A stretch of DNA of 64,000 nt from Medicago truncatula (GCF_003473485.1 NC_053044.1:53422091-53486090); one strand, 5' to 3'. Shown: positions 46,795 to 59,033, counted from the first letter of the stretch. Translations and numbers: made by a program. Notes: a model not told the origin generated them from the letters alone.

Positions 46795-49352
46795 ATGGGA
46801 GAAGTGGCAGTAATGCACTCCGAGCCTCTTCAATTTGAGTGCAATGACAGGAAGCTTATCACGGAGAAAGATGTGCATAATCTACCCTCAAATGAAGAGC
46901 GCATGCATGGCGAAAAGTCTAGCCAATCACCAGACCACAAAAAGATCAATGACTTGCGAGAGAGAGGATATATGGAGTATGGGTATAGTTCATATTCCCA
47001 TACTAGTTGCTTTTCAAACTTTTGCATCCCTTTGCCATCATAAAAAATGAATGATTTTTTTCTGTAGATGTCAACATTACCGGAGAAGGTGTCATATCAG
47101 GGCCCCTTGTTGCAATGAGATATTTGATTGTCGCCATTGTCACAATGAGGCAAAAGTGAGTAAATTTCACAATCTAATATTTCGTGATGGTTTATTTTCT
47201 GTTCAGATATTTCATGTATGGTGGCTGTCTTATTGCCTGCCATAAATGACAATGTTCAATCAAATTTCATAGACAACTTTAGGGAACATAGAAAATATTA
47301 CTTATGACTTAGAATGAAATGGTGTCATTATCTTTAATTCTTATACTGCAGCGTCGCTTTCATTTTGGTGGAACTTACTCTTTTTATCTTCTACAGAACA
47401 GCATCGACATCGATCAGAAGCATAGACACGACATTCCCCGCCATCAAGTCAAACAAGTATGTTCGTCTATTTTAACACCTCATTGAAGATCTGCAATTTT
47501 GTGATCGCTTTTGCTGTTGTTATTTTTCTGATGAGGCAATGGTAATAAGTGCTCTTAACTTTTCAGGTGATATGTTCACTATGTGAGACTGAACAGGAGG
47601 TTAGTTTATATTTTCTTTACTATCTCTTGGTACAATTTCAACACTTATTGTGTTACGAAACTACTTATGAAGGCTCTAGTAAAAAAAATTAAGACCTCCA
47701 AACAGTTGCTAATTTTGAGAAATTACTTCGAAGATATCGACTAGTGCATTATTTGTCAAGTCATCCGTTTCATTATATCATTTAGAACCGGCTTTGAAAA
47801 CTTCACTTTTTTCTTGCGTTGATATCTTCTGCTTCCAGGTTCAGCAGAACTGTATCAATTGCGGCGTGTGCATGGGCAAGTATTTTTGCGGGACATGTAA
47901 GCTCTTTGATGATGATGTATCTAAGCAGCAGTACCATTGCAGTGGTTGTGGAATTTGCAGGTATGAGCCGATAATAAGCTAACCAATATGGTCAAGTTAT
48001 TTGAAACATCAAACACTATAACTTGTTGTTCCTATCCGAAGGTTGATATAACCTTTTCTCTTGTTTTGCCTTTTCTCTTGGTTAAGCTCCATTATCAAGT
48101 TTTTATGATTTATATAGACTTTAGTGTACTTTTTTTGGTTGAACTGTATTTCATATCAAAACTCAGACTGATTTATTCTTCTTATATGTTTTAAAACAGA
48201 ACTGGAGGGTCTGAAAATTTCTTCCACTGCTACAAGTGTGGTAAGTAATATTTTTAATTTCTAAGCTTGTTAGTAATAACAACAGAGATTTTTAAATGCT
48301 TTACCTGCTTCATAACTGTTTTTTTTGTTCATGATTTCTTTGCATAGGTTGTTGCTACTCAACTTTGTTGAAAAACGGTCACCCTTGCGTGGAAGGAGCA
48401 ATGCATCAAGATTGTCCTGTTTGTTTTGAGGTAACAACATGCAACTTGTGTACTTAGCACTTTGACTCCTGTCAATTTGTTGAATGTATGGAGGTTGACA
48501 TAACTACACTAACGAAATTGGTGATTGCAGTATTTGTTTGAATCTGTCAACGACGTCTCCGTGTTGCATTGCGGCCATACAATCCATAAGAGCTGTCTGA
48601 ATGAAATGAGGGAACATTTTCAGTGAGTATCACAAAGCTGCTTTTGTTGACATTAGCTTATCCATTTCAATTGTAGTGATTTGTCCTAAACTTTGTATTT
48701 GATTTTGTATTAGGTATGCATGCCCTTTGTGCTCAAAGTCAGTTTGTGATATGTCAAAGGTTTGGGAAAAAATTGACTTGGAACTGGCTGCTACACCGAT
48801 GCCTGAACCATATCTTAATAAAACGGTAAGTATTCCTTTAAGACTTGTTTGTATTGATTTATTTGCGCTTACCTGCTAGCATAATCACATGTGAGACTGT
48901 TTTAGAGAACTTGTGAGACGGTTCTATAAACATCTTATAAACATGTCATACGTTCTTTTCATAAGTTCTCTCAAACAGTCTCACAAGTGTTTATGCCAAT
49001 AGATAAACTGAGATAAGCCAATCCAAAGAGGCCCAATTTGACTTTATTTTATATTTGGTTATAGAAATAGTCCATACATAAGCACTTATATGATAAGGGC
49101 TTATATTATAAACACTATTAAGCTGTTCATCCAAACAAAGTTGTTTGTTATTTTCTTCATATGCCATCGTGGCCGTAACCATGTGGATGATGATATAAAG
49201 AATTAGTAACTGATCCAAGATTTTATGCATTCTCTTGACAGGTTTGGATCCTTTGCAATGATTGTGGCGAAAATTCTCACGTCCAGTTTCATCTTGTTGC
49301 ACAAAAGTGCTTGAACTGCAAATCTTATAACACAAGACAAACCAGAGGCTGA
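46795..49352 (+). CDS. MIEL1: CHY and RING zinc-finger E3 ubiquitin ligase, MIEL1/RCHY1 type
   Basis: Ten exons splice to 309 aa: 46795-46982, 47068-47155, 47397-47456, 47567-47599, 47839-47960, 48200-48240, 48348-48430, 48531-48622, 48714-48825 and 49242-49352, all GT/AG with matching phases. After an N-terminal extension of about 60 residues come the CHY zinc finger ([28 protein letters not shown]), the CTCHY region ([36 protein letters not shown]), and a RING-H2 ([34 protein letters not shown]). A zinc-ribbon-like end follows ([21 protein letters not shown]). The family is known as RING E3 ligases that ubiquitinate transcription factors; Arabidopsis MIEL1 targets MYB30 and MYB96. The target here is unknown. 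All visible zinc ligands are kept. An upstream in-frame ATG at 46765 exists, but MGEVAV is the usual type of start. Confidence 0.93.
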
Positions 49353-50370
49353 ACACGTGGTTATTATGGTTATCTATTGATTTCATGGAATGATTTTTCA
49401 CTCCATTCTTATGAAGATAGTGGCTACCCACGTACATCTCTGCATTGAATATGAGGAAAATGCATGAGTTGAGTGGGAATTTCAACTACAAATTGTAACT
49501 TCATTGTGCTTGCTGTTGCCGGTTGGGGGTAACTAATTGGATTCACCCCCTTGTGTTCCAGTTTTCACATTGTAATGTTTGTATGGGATAATTTCAAGTT
49601 TTGAATAAGCTTTGTTACTTTGATGAGCACATAGTCCCTTAATAACAATTAAAAATCGGGTTGTAATAAATGTGTGGACCACAGTTCTTTTTATAAACCC
49701 GTTCCCATGTCTTAAGAAAAATACTACTCCTACATATCACTGAAAGATAAGAATAAAAGCACTTCGGATAGTTGCATTTTGGCATGGGAAAAACTGCTAG
49801 AGAAAGTTAGAAATCACTATCCTTTAGTGTTGAATCTACCATTGGAACGATGTTATGGGAACTTTTGTAGATTGTAGCCTAAATACTGGCAAACAATTTC
49901 AGGGTATGATTGCTAACAAGAAGTAATAATATGATTGTAACAGGAGTGGATGTTTGCTACCAAAGGTGGCTCATCTTAATTTCAACACGTCTATTGTATT
50001 GTATAACTAAAAATACACTAAAACCTATAGACAGTCCACCATTCAAAATCCACTTTTTCAATTCCCAACACTCTACATCATTTTCTCTTTCTTATTCAAC
50101 ACTCATTCAACTTTTACCCTTGATTTTTCATTCAACACTCTACCCCACCACTTTTTATTTCTTATTCTTATTTAATTTTTGTTTTTATAATTACATAAAA
50201 TTATCGATTATAATTAAATTAAAATAATACAATTAACTATTTATTTTTTAGTATTTTTGAAAAACAAAATTTTGTAAAATAATTTATTTTTATTTTCTTA
50301 ACTTAAAATACAATACAAAAACTAAACATACAATACGCAAGTAATATATTTAGTACGATACAAATCATTT
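49353..50370. other. 3' UTR of the CHY/RING gene, then left flank of the Harbinger element
   Basis: Likely 3' UTR to about 49620. After about 50020 the sequence (CAACACTC/ATTCAACACTC repeats, AT-rich) probably belongs to the Harbinger element. A left terminal repeat could not be placed with confidence. Confidence 0.4.
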
Positions 50371-51649
50371 TCAATCACAATACATTCCAAACTTTATCCA
50401 TATGTGTTTCACTAGATCTGCTTGCAATTTGTGATGAACATCTGGATCACGCAACTCGGATCTAGCACGCACATGATTTGCAAAAGTTGGTAACACCTCG
50501 GTCGAGTATGGTTGCGGTGTACTAGATCCACTTCCCCCAGGTTGCTCAAAATCGGTCCAACATTGAGCATATGTATCTCGTTCATCCTCAACAATCATAT
50601 TATGTACTATGATGCATGACCTCATGATGATACCCAAATCGGCTATGTCCCACAAACGAGTTGGTTCACGGATGATTTTAAATCGAGCTTGAAGCACTCC
50701 AAAAGCACGTTCGATGTCCTTCCGACATGCCTCCTGATGTTTTGCAAATAACTTATCGGGTTCACTTTGAGGAAGTCTAATTGATTTGACGAAAGTTGGA
50801 TAAGAATGGTAGATATCATCAGCTAGATAGTATGTCATATTATAGGGACGTTGATTCACAAAGTAATTCACCCTTGCAACCTTTCCTTGTTCCACATCAT
50901 CAAACACTATTGACCGGTCTAGAACGTTTATATCGTTCAACGTTCCCAGACATCCAAAAAAGGCATGTCAGATCCATAGATCATGAGATGCAACTGCTTC
51001 AAGAATAACTGTGGCGGTTCCCTTACCCCCTGATAAATTGACCTTCCCATGCTTTAGGACAATTTTTCTACTCCCAGTGCATGCAGTCAATACTCCCGAT
51101 CATCCCTGGGAACCCCCGCATTTCACTAATATGTAGTATTCTTTGCAGGTCATCTTGGGTTGGTGCTCTCAAGTACACTTGCTCGTACAGTCGTATGATT
51201 CCTTTGCAGAATCTAAGTAAGCACTCCAATGTTGTACTACTTCCTATTTTGATGTATTCATCGACCGCATCTGTTGCCGCACCATATGCTAACATTCGCA
51301 TTGTTGTGGTACATTTTGCTAACGGTGATATACCTTCTTTATTGGTTGCATCAATTCGTTGGGTGAAGTAGTTATCACTACTTAAAAGGTCTCCAACGAT
51401 TCGAAGGAAAACGTGTTTTTGTATCCGGTACCGACGACGAAACATTATATCGTTGTATGTAGGCTCATTGGCAAAGTAGTCGTCAATTAGTCTTTGGTTT
51501 GCCGCTGCATGATCTCTATTGAAATATTTTCTAGTACGAGATGCACTACCTTCCTCTAGTTTTTTTCGACGCTGAATAAATCGGTTGACGATATAAGTGT
51601 CTTCAACATCACGTTTTTGGAAGTAGGCTTCGATATCAAAAGGGTCCAT
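50371..51649 (-). pseudogene. PIF/Harbinger transposase (DDE), inactivated
   Basis: The N-terminal part (51649 down to 51068) starts MDPFDIEAYFQKRDVEDTY and runs to GMIGSIDCMHWE. The C-terminal part (to 50371) has YYLADDIYHSYPTF and KDIERAFGVLQARFKIIREP. These contain the three catalytic acids (D of SIDCMHW, D of LADD, E of DIERAF) of the plant PIF transposase (DDE_Tnp_4 type). Such enzymes cut and paste elements with 3-bp TTA/TAA targets. The reading is broken by TAG at 51068 (Trp of HWEWKNCPK), a 1-2 base loss in the G run near 51028, and TGA at 50968-50970 (third residue of WIWHAFFGC). It is a dead copy; a helper transposase elsewhere could still recognise its ends. Confidence 0.9.
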
Positions 51650-51660
51650 TGATAGTTTTT

Positions 51661-51805
51661 TTGGAAGTAGATATGAATGAGATTTGTGAAATTGGAAGTA
51701 GATATGAATGAGATTTGTGAAACTGAAGTAGATATGAATGAGATTTGTGAAATTGGAAGTAGATATGAATGAGATTTGTGAAATTGGAAGTAGATATGAG
51801 TCCCT
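51661..51805. repeat. Tandem repeat, about 4.5 copies of a 31-bp unit
   Basis: The unit ATTGGAAGTAGATATGAATG plus AGATTTGTGAA repeats just upstream of the transposase start codon, between the two Harbinger ORFs. Confidence 0.9.
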
Positions 51806-51856
51806 ATATATAAGTACATTGTGTGGTGGACACTGACGGATTCGAAATAAGTTATT

Positions 51857-52070
51857 GTAGGTGAAATAATGGGCACACAGTGGACATAATTATTAAAGCA
51901 AATAGTAGGTGAAATAATGGGCACATAGTGGACATAATTATTAAAGCAAATAGTAGATGAAATAATGGGCAAACAGTGAGCATAATTATTAAAGCAAATA
52001 GTATGTGAAATAATGGACACACAGTGGACATAATTATTAAAGCAAATAGTATGTGAAATAAGTCACGGGG
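51857..52070. repeat. Tandem repeat, about 4.4 copies of a 48-bp unit
   Basis: The unit GTAGGTGAAATAATGGGCAC plus ACAGTGGACATAATTATTAAAGCAAATA (split here for length) repeats with few changes, again in the spacer between the two Harbinger ORFs. Confidence 0.88.
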
Positions 52071-52240
52071 GACTAGACAACGCTAGGGACTATCACTAAG
52101 GACTATACAAAACTAACAATTATTAAAGCAAACACTGGGGACTAGACAACACTAACAATTTTGATCGAATACAAACAAATATTTGATTGAAATTAATTTC
52201 CAAACAGCTCACGCTCCAAGTTTTCCAACAACTCTTTTTT

Positions 52241-53281
52241 CTAGTCATCGAGATGCTCTTCGGAACTTAACTTTACATACAGTTTCATTTTCTTCAATAT
52301 GTTTTTCTCATGTTGCACCAAGGTGTACTCTTTCAATTGTTCAATCTCTTTCACCTTGATTTCTTTGAATTCAACCCACTCCTTTTCTACCTCCTCCAAG
52401 GAAGCGTCCTTGCTTTTCTTTTTACCGTTTTTTTTAGCTGTTTCCCTACCCATTGGACGAGCACTAGATCCTACGGAGTCCTCGTGAGATCTCTTAGATC
52501 CACTACTTCCTGACCCAACATTTCCTCCCATTTGACTACTATAATGTGGTTGATCACGGAGAGCGTGTCATTCTTCCTTTAAAATAAATTGAACATTCTT
52601 CCCACATGCAAATAATTCCCGCGCTATTGCCAAAACATCATCTTCAGACCAACCGCTTCCTTGCAAACGCTTAGCGCTTTCATAAGCACCAATCCATTTA
52701 TTTATTACTTTGTTCATATAATTAAAACGGTTTCGGCATGCAACTAGATCGCGGGGAGAATCGAATGAGCAATACTTAGCAATTTTACCCCAATATGTTT
52801 CTCCTCTCTGGTTTCTCCCGACAACACTGCTTGTTCCATATTTAATTCATGCACTAATTAGCATCAAATTTTGTTGAGTGTTCCATGCTGGTTCCTTGCT
52901 TTTTTTGCTCTTAGGAGTTGAATCTTCTAGAGTGACTTCATTAGCAATTGTCATGCCACCAGGGGTTATTTGTGTTGAAAATTCAGGATATTGAGATGCA
53001 CCAACACTGGGAAAATTTTCATTCTTCATTGGCATATAATCATTAAACAGGGGTGTTTGAGATGAATATCTCATCATAGATCCATAATATGCATGAAAGT
53101 TTGGAACAGAGGATGACTGGTTGAAATTTGGTGTAAAATCAAAATTAGGTACATTTTGAGGTATGTTTTGAGGACGTTGGTTGAAAAATTGATTTGGATT
53201 TGGATAATTGTTGGAATTTTCGTAGTTAAATGGGTAATTAGAATAATTTTGGGTGTTTGAAATGATTATTATTGGGATCAT
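52241..53281 (-). pseudogene. PIF/Harbinger ORF1, Myb/SANT-like protein, inactivated
   Basis: On the minus strand an Asn/Pro-rich start (NPNQFFNQRPQNIPQNVPNF) leads to a Myb/SANT-like trihelix: LISA-stop-IKYGTSSVVGRN, GETYWGKIAKYC, RDLVACRNRFNYMNKVINKW. A Lys/Glu-rich coiled tail follows (EVEKEWVEFKEIKVKEIEQL). This second Harbinger protein is known to help bring the transposase to the element ends and into the nucleus. Two in-frame TGA codons replace conserved Trp (SAWIKYG near 52848; EEWHALRD near 52569). Its order and orientation with the transposase match intact plant PIF elements. Confidence 0.85.
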
Positions 53282-53479
53282 TTTACTAAAAATAAGATTA
53301 AAACTTCACTTAGTTTGCTAATAGAAAGATAATAATAAGATGAAGATAGTGAAAAACTTGGTTTTTTTTGTGTTCAAATCAAATGAACCAAGTCTCTATT
53401 TATAGAGAAAAAAAATCATGAATTTTGTTATTTTTTTATAATTAATTTACAACGAATAATTGAGATCCAATTATTAAAA

Positions 53480-53735
53480 TGATAAGAATTCAGACAGCCA
53501 ATCCAAACGCACCACGTGTCCTTATCTATCCAAAATTCATTTTCTCTCTCCGCCCTCTGCACACTCACGCGCCTTGTCGGCGCGTGCACTACACGCGCCC
53601 GATTTTAAGCAGTTTCGACGCGACACGTGGCATTTTGGGCAGGTTTCAATTGTGTTGAATCCTTTCATCCTCTCTCTCATCCATGTCACAATTCAACACA
53701 CATTAAACACACCATTGGACTTGGTCTAACAAGTA
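53480..53735. other. Right end of the Harbinger element with G-box motifs
   Basis: A GC-richer patch (GCGCCTTGTCGGCGCGTGCA) contains two G-box/ABRE-like cores, CCACGTGTCC near 53512 and ACACGTGGCA near 53625. It lies upstream of ORF1, so it may be the element's promoter. CACCATTGGACTTGGTC followed by TAA at about 53712-53731 is a candidate terminal repeat and target site. No convincing left partner was found. Confidence 0.4.
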
Positions 53736-53739
53736 ATCT

Positions 53740-54120
53740 TGAAATGTTTGGTCTATTTGAAAGACATTTAGCTCTTGTATGGTGGTGGAGGGATGCCTAG
53801 GAATGCTTTGAATACGTCCATACACTGCCTCATCACACGATTGAAGTAAGAAATGTGTGTGGTGTGGATGAGTCAAGTTGTAAGTTTTAGAGCCAACTTT
53901 CATAAAAAAAAAAAAACCTAAAAACACAAAGAAGTACAGTTGATTAGGAGTCCTTGTATATTCAGGCTTATCTACTCATAACTCCCAAACTTAACCTACT
54001 GACTGAGAGTTAACCCCCAAACCATTTGAAAGTTACGAACTTTGAGGGGGGCGTGAGCAAAAGAAGGGGCATATAGAGCAACTTTGGTAGTAATATAAAA
54101 AAGATTGTTATTCTGTAGAG
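53740..54120. other. Intergenic between Harbinger element and P0
   Basis: No gene is seen. The 74-codon minus frame at 53703-53927 is not recognised. Confidence 0.4.
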
Positions 54121-54129
54121 AAAACCCAG

Positions 54130-54228
54130 TGGGCCTAAAAAGGGTTTTATTTTGCAAACCCTAATATAAAATCTTTGCGCCCACATCCCAACCTTTTCAC
54201 GCTCGCTCTCTCCACCGAACCCTAAAAC
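54130..54228 (+). promoter_or_regulatory. P0 promoter: site II, telo-box, TATA-like motif
   Basis: TGGGCCT (site II core) lies at 54130-54136 and AAACCCTAA (telo-box) at 54156-54164. ATATAAAAT follows at about 54164, and a second telo-like AACCCTAAAA at 54219-54228. This combination is characteristic of plant ribosomal-protein genes and their growth-linked expression. Confidence 0.75.
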
Positions 54229-54351
54229 CCTTCCTTCCTTCCAAAAAGAGCAGGTTAAAGTGACGGCAACGTCCGCCTTGACTGAACTATTTGTCTTGGC
54301 CCTTTAATTTCCTCTCTCTCTCTTTTTCTTCTTCTGAAAACCCAATCAACA

Positions 54352-56549
54352 ATGGCAGTAAAACCTACCAAAGCCGAGAAGAAGCAGAACTACGATGCTA
54401 AGCTTTGCCAGCTTATCGATGAATACACCCAAATCCTTGTTGTCAACGCCGACAACGTTGGATCTAAACAGCTACAGAACATTCGTCAGGGTCTACGTGG
54501 TGACTCCGTTGTTCTCATGGGAAAGAACACCATGATGAAGCGATCTGTTCGTATGCACGCTGAGAAAACTGGCAACAATGCTTTTCTCAACCTTATCCCT
54601 CTTCTTGTCGTGAGTTTTCTTATTCTCTTTAGATTTCGCTGTTTTATTCATTCATGAATGAATTTCGATTGAATAACGTGTTGTTTTTCTTTTATTGATT
54701 TTGTGTGATAAAGCTAAGATATTTGGTTATTTTGTCTTGATTTCTGTTTTCTTTTGTTACGTTTGGATTGACCTGTTTGAATTTAGTTATTGACATAAGT
54801 GCAGATTAATCTGTTTTGAGAGAACTTATGAAAACAGCTTATTGTTTATATGAAAAAAAGTCTAACTTTATTTAGCTTGGGTTGTTGAAATACTATTAGC
54901 ACTTGGAACATGCCCGGATTGCAAACAATTCTGTTAATTCATAAGTTCCCACTAATGAAATTTTTATCTCATAAGCTGTTTTTTCATAAACTACCTTGAT
55001 CATACATCAAAGCTTATTTATTTGCATAAACTGTTTTGCATAATCTCTAAAATAAGCCAATCCAAACAAGCCTTTATGTCAGGACTCACGAGCACTTATG
55101 CTATATGCGCTTTTATAGCGCTTCTGCAGCTATAAACACTTAATTTAGTTGTTTATCCAAATAGGGTGATAGTCATGTCAGTTAGTATTAATTTTTAGAA
55201 TCACAATTGACTTTTTATGTTTTAATTACTAGACTATATTATGAGGACTTGTTGATATTGTTGTTAACTCTTGTGAGGATTTGTACTGAATCAGGGAAAT
55301 GTTGGTTTGATTTTCACAAAAGGTGACTTGAAGGAAGTCAGTGAAGAAGTTGCTAAATACAAGGTGAAGTTACCTTTTCACGGTTATCATATGTTATGTT
55401 TTTTAGTCTGTCATGTACAATGTTATTGTGATGTTGCTCTGGTTTTTCTGCTGCTTTTAGTTGATACATTTAAATATGATCCTTAAATGTGAAATCGCCA
55501 ATATAGAAAGGTCTGTTCATAGAATTTTTCCAGTAAAAGGTATCAATGGCTGTTAAATTACTTGTTTAGGCATGGACTATATCATGATTTGATTCTTGTT
55601 CATTGTATACTCTCTGTTTCTCCATTTTTGTTGTCCCATCTAGTGAGGTACTGTGGTTGCAATATATCATTATCTGTTATCATTGATTGTCAATGCCCTC
55701 ATTAAAATTTCTGTAAATAATGTTTTTGTTTAATGAATAGGTTGGAGCTCCTGCCCGTGTTGGTTTGGTTGCTCCAATTGATGTCGTTGTTCCTCCAGGC
55801 AACACAGGGCTCGACCCATCTCAGACCTCTTTCTTCCAGGTTTGTTATCATCTTCTTTTAAACATTGAGATTTACTGTCCTCATTGTCAAACTTATGTTT
55901 ATTCTCCACTTTAGGTGCTCAACATCCCAACCAAGATTAACAAGGGTACTGTGGAAATCATTACCCCAGTGGAACTGATTAAGAAAGGAGACAAGGTTGG
56001 ATCTTCTGAAGCTGCATTGCTTGCCAAGTTAGGTATTAGGCCCTTTTCATATGGGCTTGTGGTCCTTTCTGTTTATGACAATGGTTCAGTGTTTAGCCCT
56101 GAGGTTCTTGACCTCACTGAGGATGACCTTGTTGCGAAGTTCGCTATTGGGGTTTCCATGGTCACTTCACTTTCATTGGCCATCTCTTACCCAACACTTG
56201 CCGCTGCTCCTCATATGTTTGTCAATGCCTACAAGAACGTTCTTGCTTTTGCCGTTGCTACCGAATATTCTTTCCCTGAGGCAGACAAGGTTAAGGAGTA
56301 CCTGAAGGTATTGACTTCAACATATTAATGATCTGATACTAAAACAGTAACCCAATATTTCCCATTTTTCTTATTGGTTGATTTTGTTCAATGCAGGACC
56401 CAAGTAAATTTGCTGTAGCTGTTGCTGCCCCAGCTGCTGCTGCATCTGGTGGTGCCCCTGCTGCCGCTGCCAAGGAGGAGGCTAAGAAGGAAGAGCCTGA
56501 AGAAGAGTCTGATGAAGACATTGGTTTCGGTCTATTTGGTGATGATTAG
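54352..56549 (+). CDS. RPP0: 60S acidic ribosomal protein P0 (uL10)
   Basis: Five exons, 54352-54609, 55295-55363, 55741-55839, 55915-56307 and 56397-56549, splice in phase to 323 aa. The N-terminal two thirds is the L10 domain ([60 protein letters not shown]). The C-terminus has the Ala-rich hinge and acidic tail ending [15 protein letters not shown], the conserved P-protein tail that contacts elongation factors. P0 anchors P1/P2 dimers on the 60S stalk in the cytoplasm. Length and all motifs are normal, and the start follows a CT-rich leader typical of ribosomal-protein mRNAs. The promoter motifs lie at 54130-54228. Confidence 0.97.
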
Positions 56550-58560
56550 ATTCTTTAGTTTTGCTATTAGTGGAGTTAAATTTTGCTTTATTAGATTTCA
56601 TGAGATCATACTTGGTTCATTCTCAGAGTACTCTGCTGTTTTTCCATTCCATGTTATATTTCGACTTTATCAAATTTTCTCGTTTTAAATTCATTATGGC
56701 TTACTGATATTTATGTGCCTCATGGTTTTAACTTGCATTCGGTAGTCAAATTACTGGTGATTGTTTTGAAAAGGCTCGCATTATAAAAAATAATAAAAAT
56801 TGGTTTTATACCAGTGGATATGAAAAAACTCGTGACTTCCCACCAATGAGATACTGTTATTGTTGGATCATCAATTGAAAACTAGAGATTTGAACCAGAA
56901 AATGTGATAAACTATTATTGGTTAGTGTTTGATCATCAATTTATATTTGAGGGAGTTTTGTTTCTAAGACATTCCATGCTGACGAACTGTTATTGTTTGT
57001 AAGTTATAATTATATTATTGAGTTTGAAATTATAATGTTTGAAAGAGAAGTTCTTTGTTGACATTATTCTCTTGGAGCATCTACAATTGAGATCCATTTT
57101 TTGGTACCTAAAATCTCACATAAATTTTTTAAATGAGACTCATCAATCGTCTATCAATTGAGAAGTTCTAATAGAGTAACTTAATGTAACACCTCTCCTC
57201 AATATGTAACCAATTTACCAATTTTTTTTACTCCACAATCGGATTCACATGTTAGATTTTGCATCGTAGATGGTCTTAGTTGTTCCACACAACCCCGTTA
57301 ATGATTGACCATACAAAAAAATTATTAAGCAAAACAAGAGATAAACCATGTTCCTCACATCGTTTGGTACAACACTAGTTTGTGCAACAGCAGCTAGGTA
57401 AAACACGTATTTTCTCAAGGCTGACGGCTGACGAGCTACAGAAACTTTTCCGTCCTCCAATGTGCAATGTTATACTTGGAAACAATTTAAAAGAAGAATC
57501 AAAACAGTCATTGCAACCAAAACAGGGAGGAAGAGAGAAGGATACTTAGAACTTGAGCATAGAAGGATGAATGATGTATAATTATACGTAGATAAATTCA
57601 CATTATCCGATGAAATCACAATGCCACTGTAATTTTATTAAAATTACTGTAATATGTTGGAATCATCTGGTACTTAAAGTGCTAATCTATTGGTTTGAAA
57701 CGAATGGAGTGATCAGTTTTACACAGCATCTTCTCGTTTATTAGATTCTTTGGTTTGATTCAAATAGAGAGTAGCAATTTTAATAGAAAAGAGAAATGCA
57801 AAGGAAAAAAAGTTGACAAAATAAAGAATAACTGCACAATTCATAGAAAGTTGTTGATTTGCTTGTGTGGGTGTGAAATGTGAATGTGTGTTTTTGAGAG
57901 ATCCAACATAATATACAGTAAAACTTTTAAATCATGAAAGGGAAGGAAGGAGTTTAAATAATCATTTCTCATTTACAGATTGTTTGATTTGATTTGATTC
58001 AAGGAAAGAATTGTTGGAATTTTATATTTCAATAACAATTATGAATTAATACTATTAAAAAACTCATTAGCTATTTATTATTAAGAAATCTCTATATTAG
58101 AAGTTTATTAGACTACCAACAAATATTAGATGTTCTTAAAAGATTATGTCAATGTTAGTCCATTAAGGGGTTAAATGAACCTTTGAGGTTAATAAGCTTT
58201 AAAAATGTAATGAAACTCCAATATGAATCTGTTATAAAGATGATAAAGTTGGGGAATAATGCTCAAAGCATTTCTACTATATATTATTGTAAAACTGCAT
58301 TTTCTTGGACTCTACACTCTACAGTAGATTCTTTTGCCAAAATGGTAATCATAGGATTCGTCTAAATAAAGCATATTACATCAAAGTTGATAACTTGTGA
58401 AATGGAACGGTAAAAAGTAACCAACACTGCTAAATGTCTTGTTTTTCAGTCCAAAAAGATGTAGGACAATATAGGTTGTATAAACTACGATACTAATAAT
58501 AACATTAAAGTCAAAAACTTTGTTTGGGTCGTGAACATCCACATAGTTATTAATATTAGA
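56550..58560. other. P0 3' UTR and intergenic DNA
   Basis: The 3' UTR probably ends near 56720. Beyond it the DNA is AT-rich without recognised coding sequence. Confidence 0.45.
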
Positions 58561-58565
58561 GATAG

Positions 58566-58764
58566 AGTAATGATATTTTCACAACCATTTTGGTACAACC
58601 TTTGAGACAACTTTGTTGTTCTCTCTTCTCATTGGTCAAAAACAATAGAGAGAGAGAGAGAGAGAGAGAGAAAGGTAGAGAGCGAATAAAACATAATGTG
58701 AGTATGAGAGAGAAAGTTGTACAAAATTTATACCAAAATGGTTGTACAAATATCATTTCTCTTA
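58566..58764. mobile_element. Short MITE with GA microsatellite, relative of 16267-16415
   Basis: The inverted ends are CACAACCATTTTGGTACAAC and the complement of ACCAAAATGGTTGTACAAAT. The interior GAGTATGAGAGAGAAAGTTG is shared with the element at 16267-16415. An (AG) run of about 25 bp lies at 58647-58671. The exact target duplication is unclear (TTAGA on both sides). Confidence 0.65.
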
Positions 58765-59033
58765 GAATGCAAGAAAATTTCAAAAGGGGATGCCAGAAAA
58801 ATAGGCTTCAACCCTTTAATTTCTACAAGCTATCAATAGTTTGATAACATTTTATATCTCTCTATATAAAACAAAACTAGCTTCATGAGAGCCATAAATT
58901 ATAATCCACCAAAAACCATAAGTTATAGTCAAAGAAAACGCAATGATGTACAAAACGATCATCCAATGGCTGCTAACAGATGCACATAAAACAGCTCAAT
59001 TGTGATCCGATGATCAAATGCGTCTACTCTTTC

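Noticed and set aside
49990-50110. Search for the left terminal repeat of the Harbinger element
   Set aside because: AGACAGTCCACCATTC only weakly resembles the complement of the right end (GACCAAGTCCAATGGTG); not enough to place the boundary.
58590-58844. 84-codon frame with RERERERE
   Set aside because: Produced by the GA microsatellite inside a MITE.
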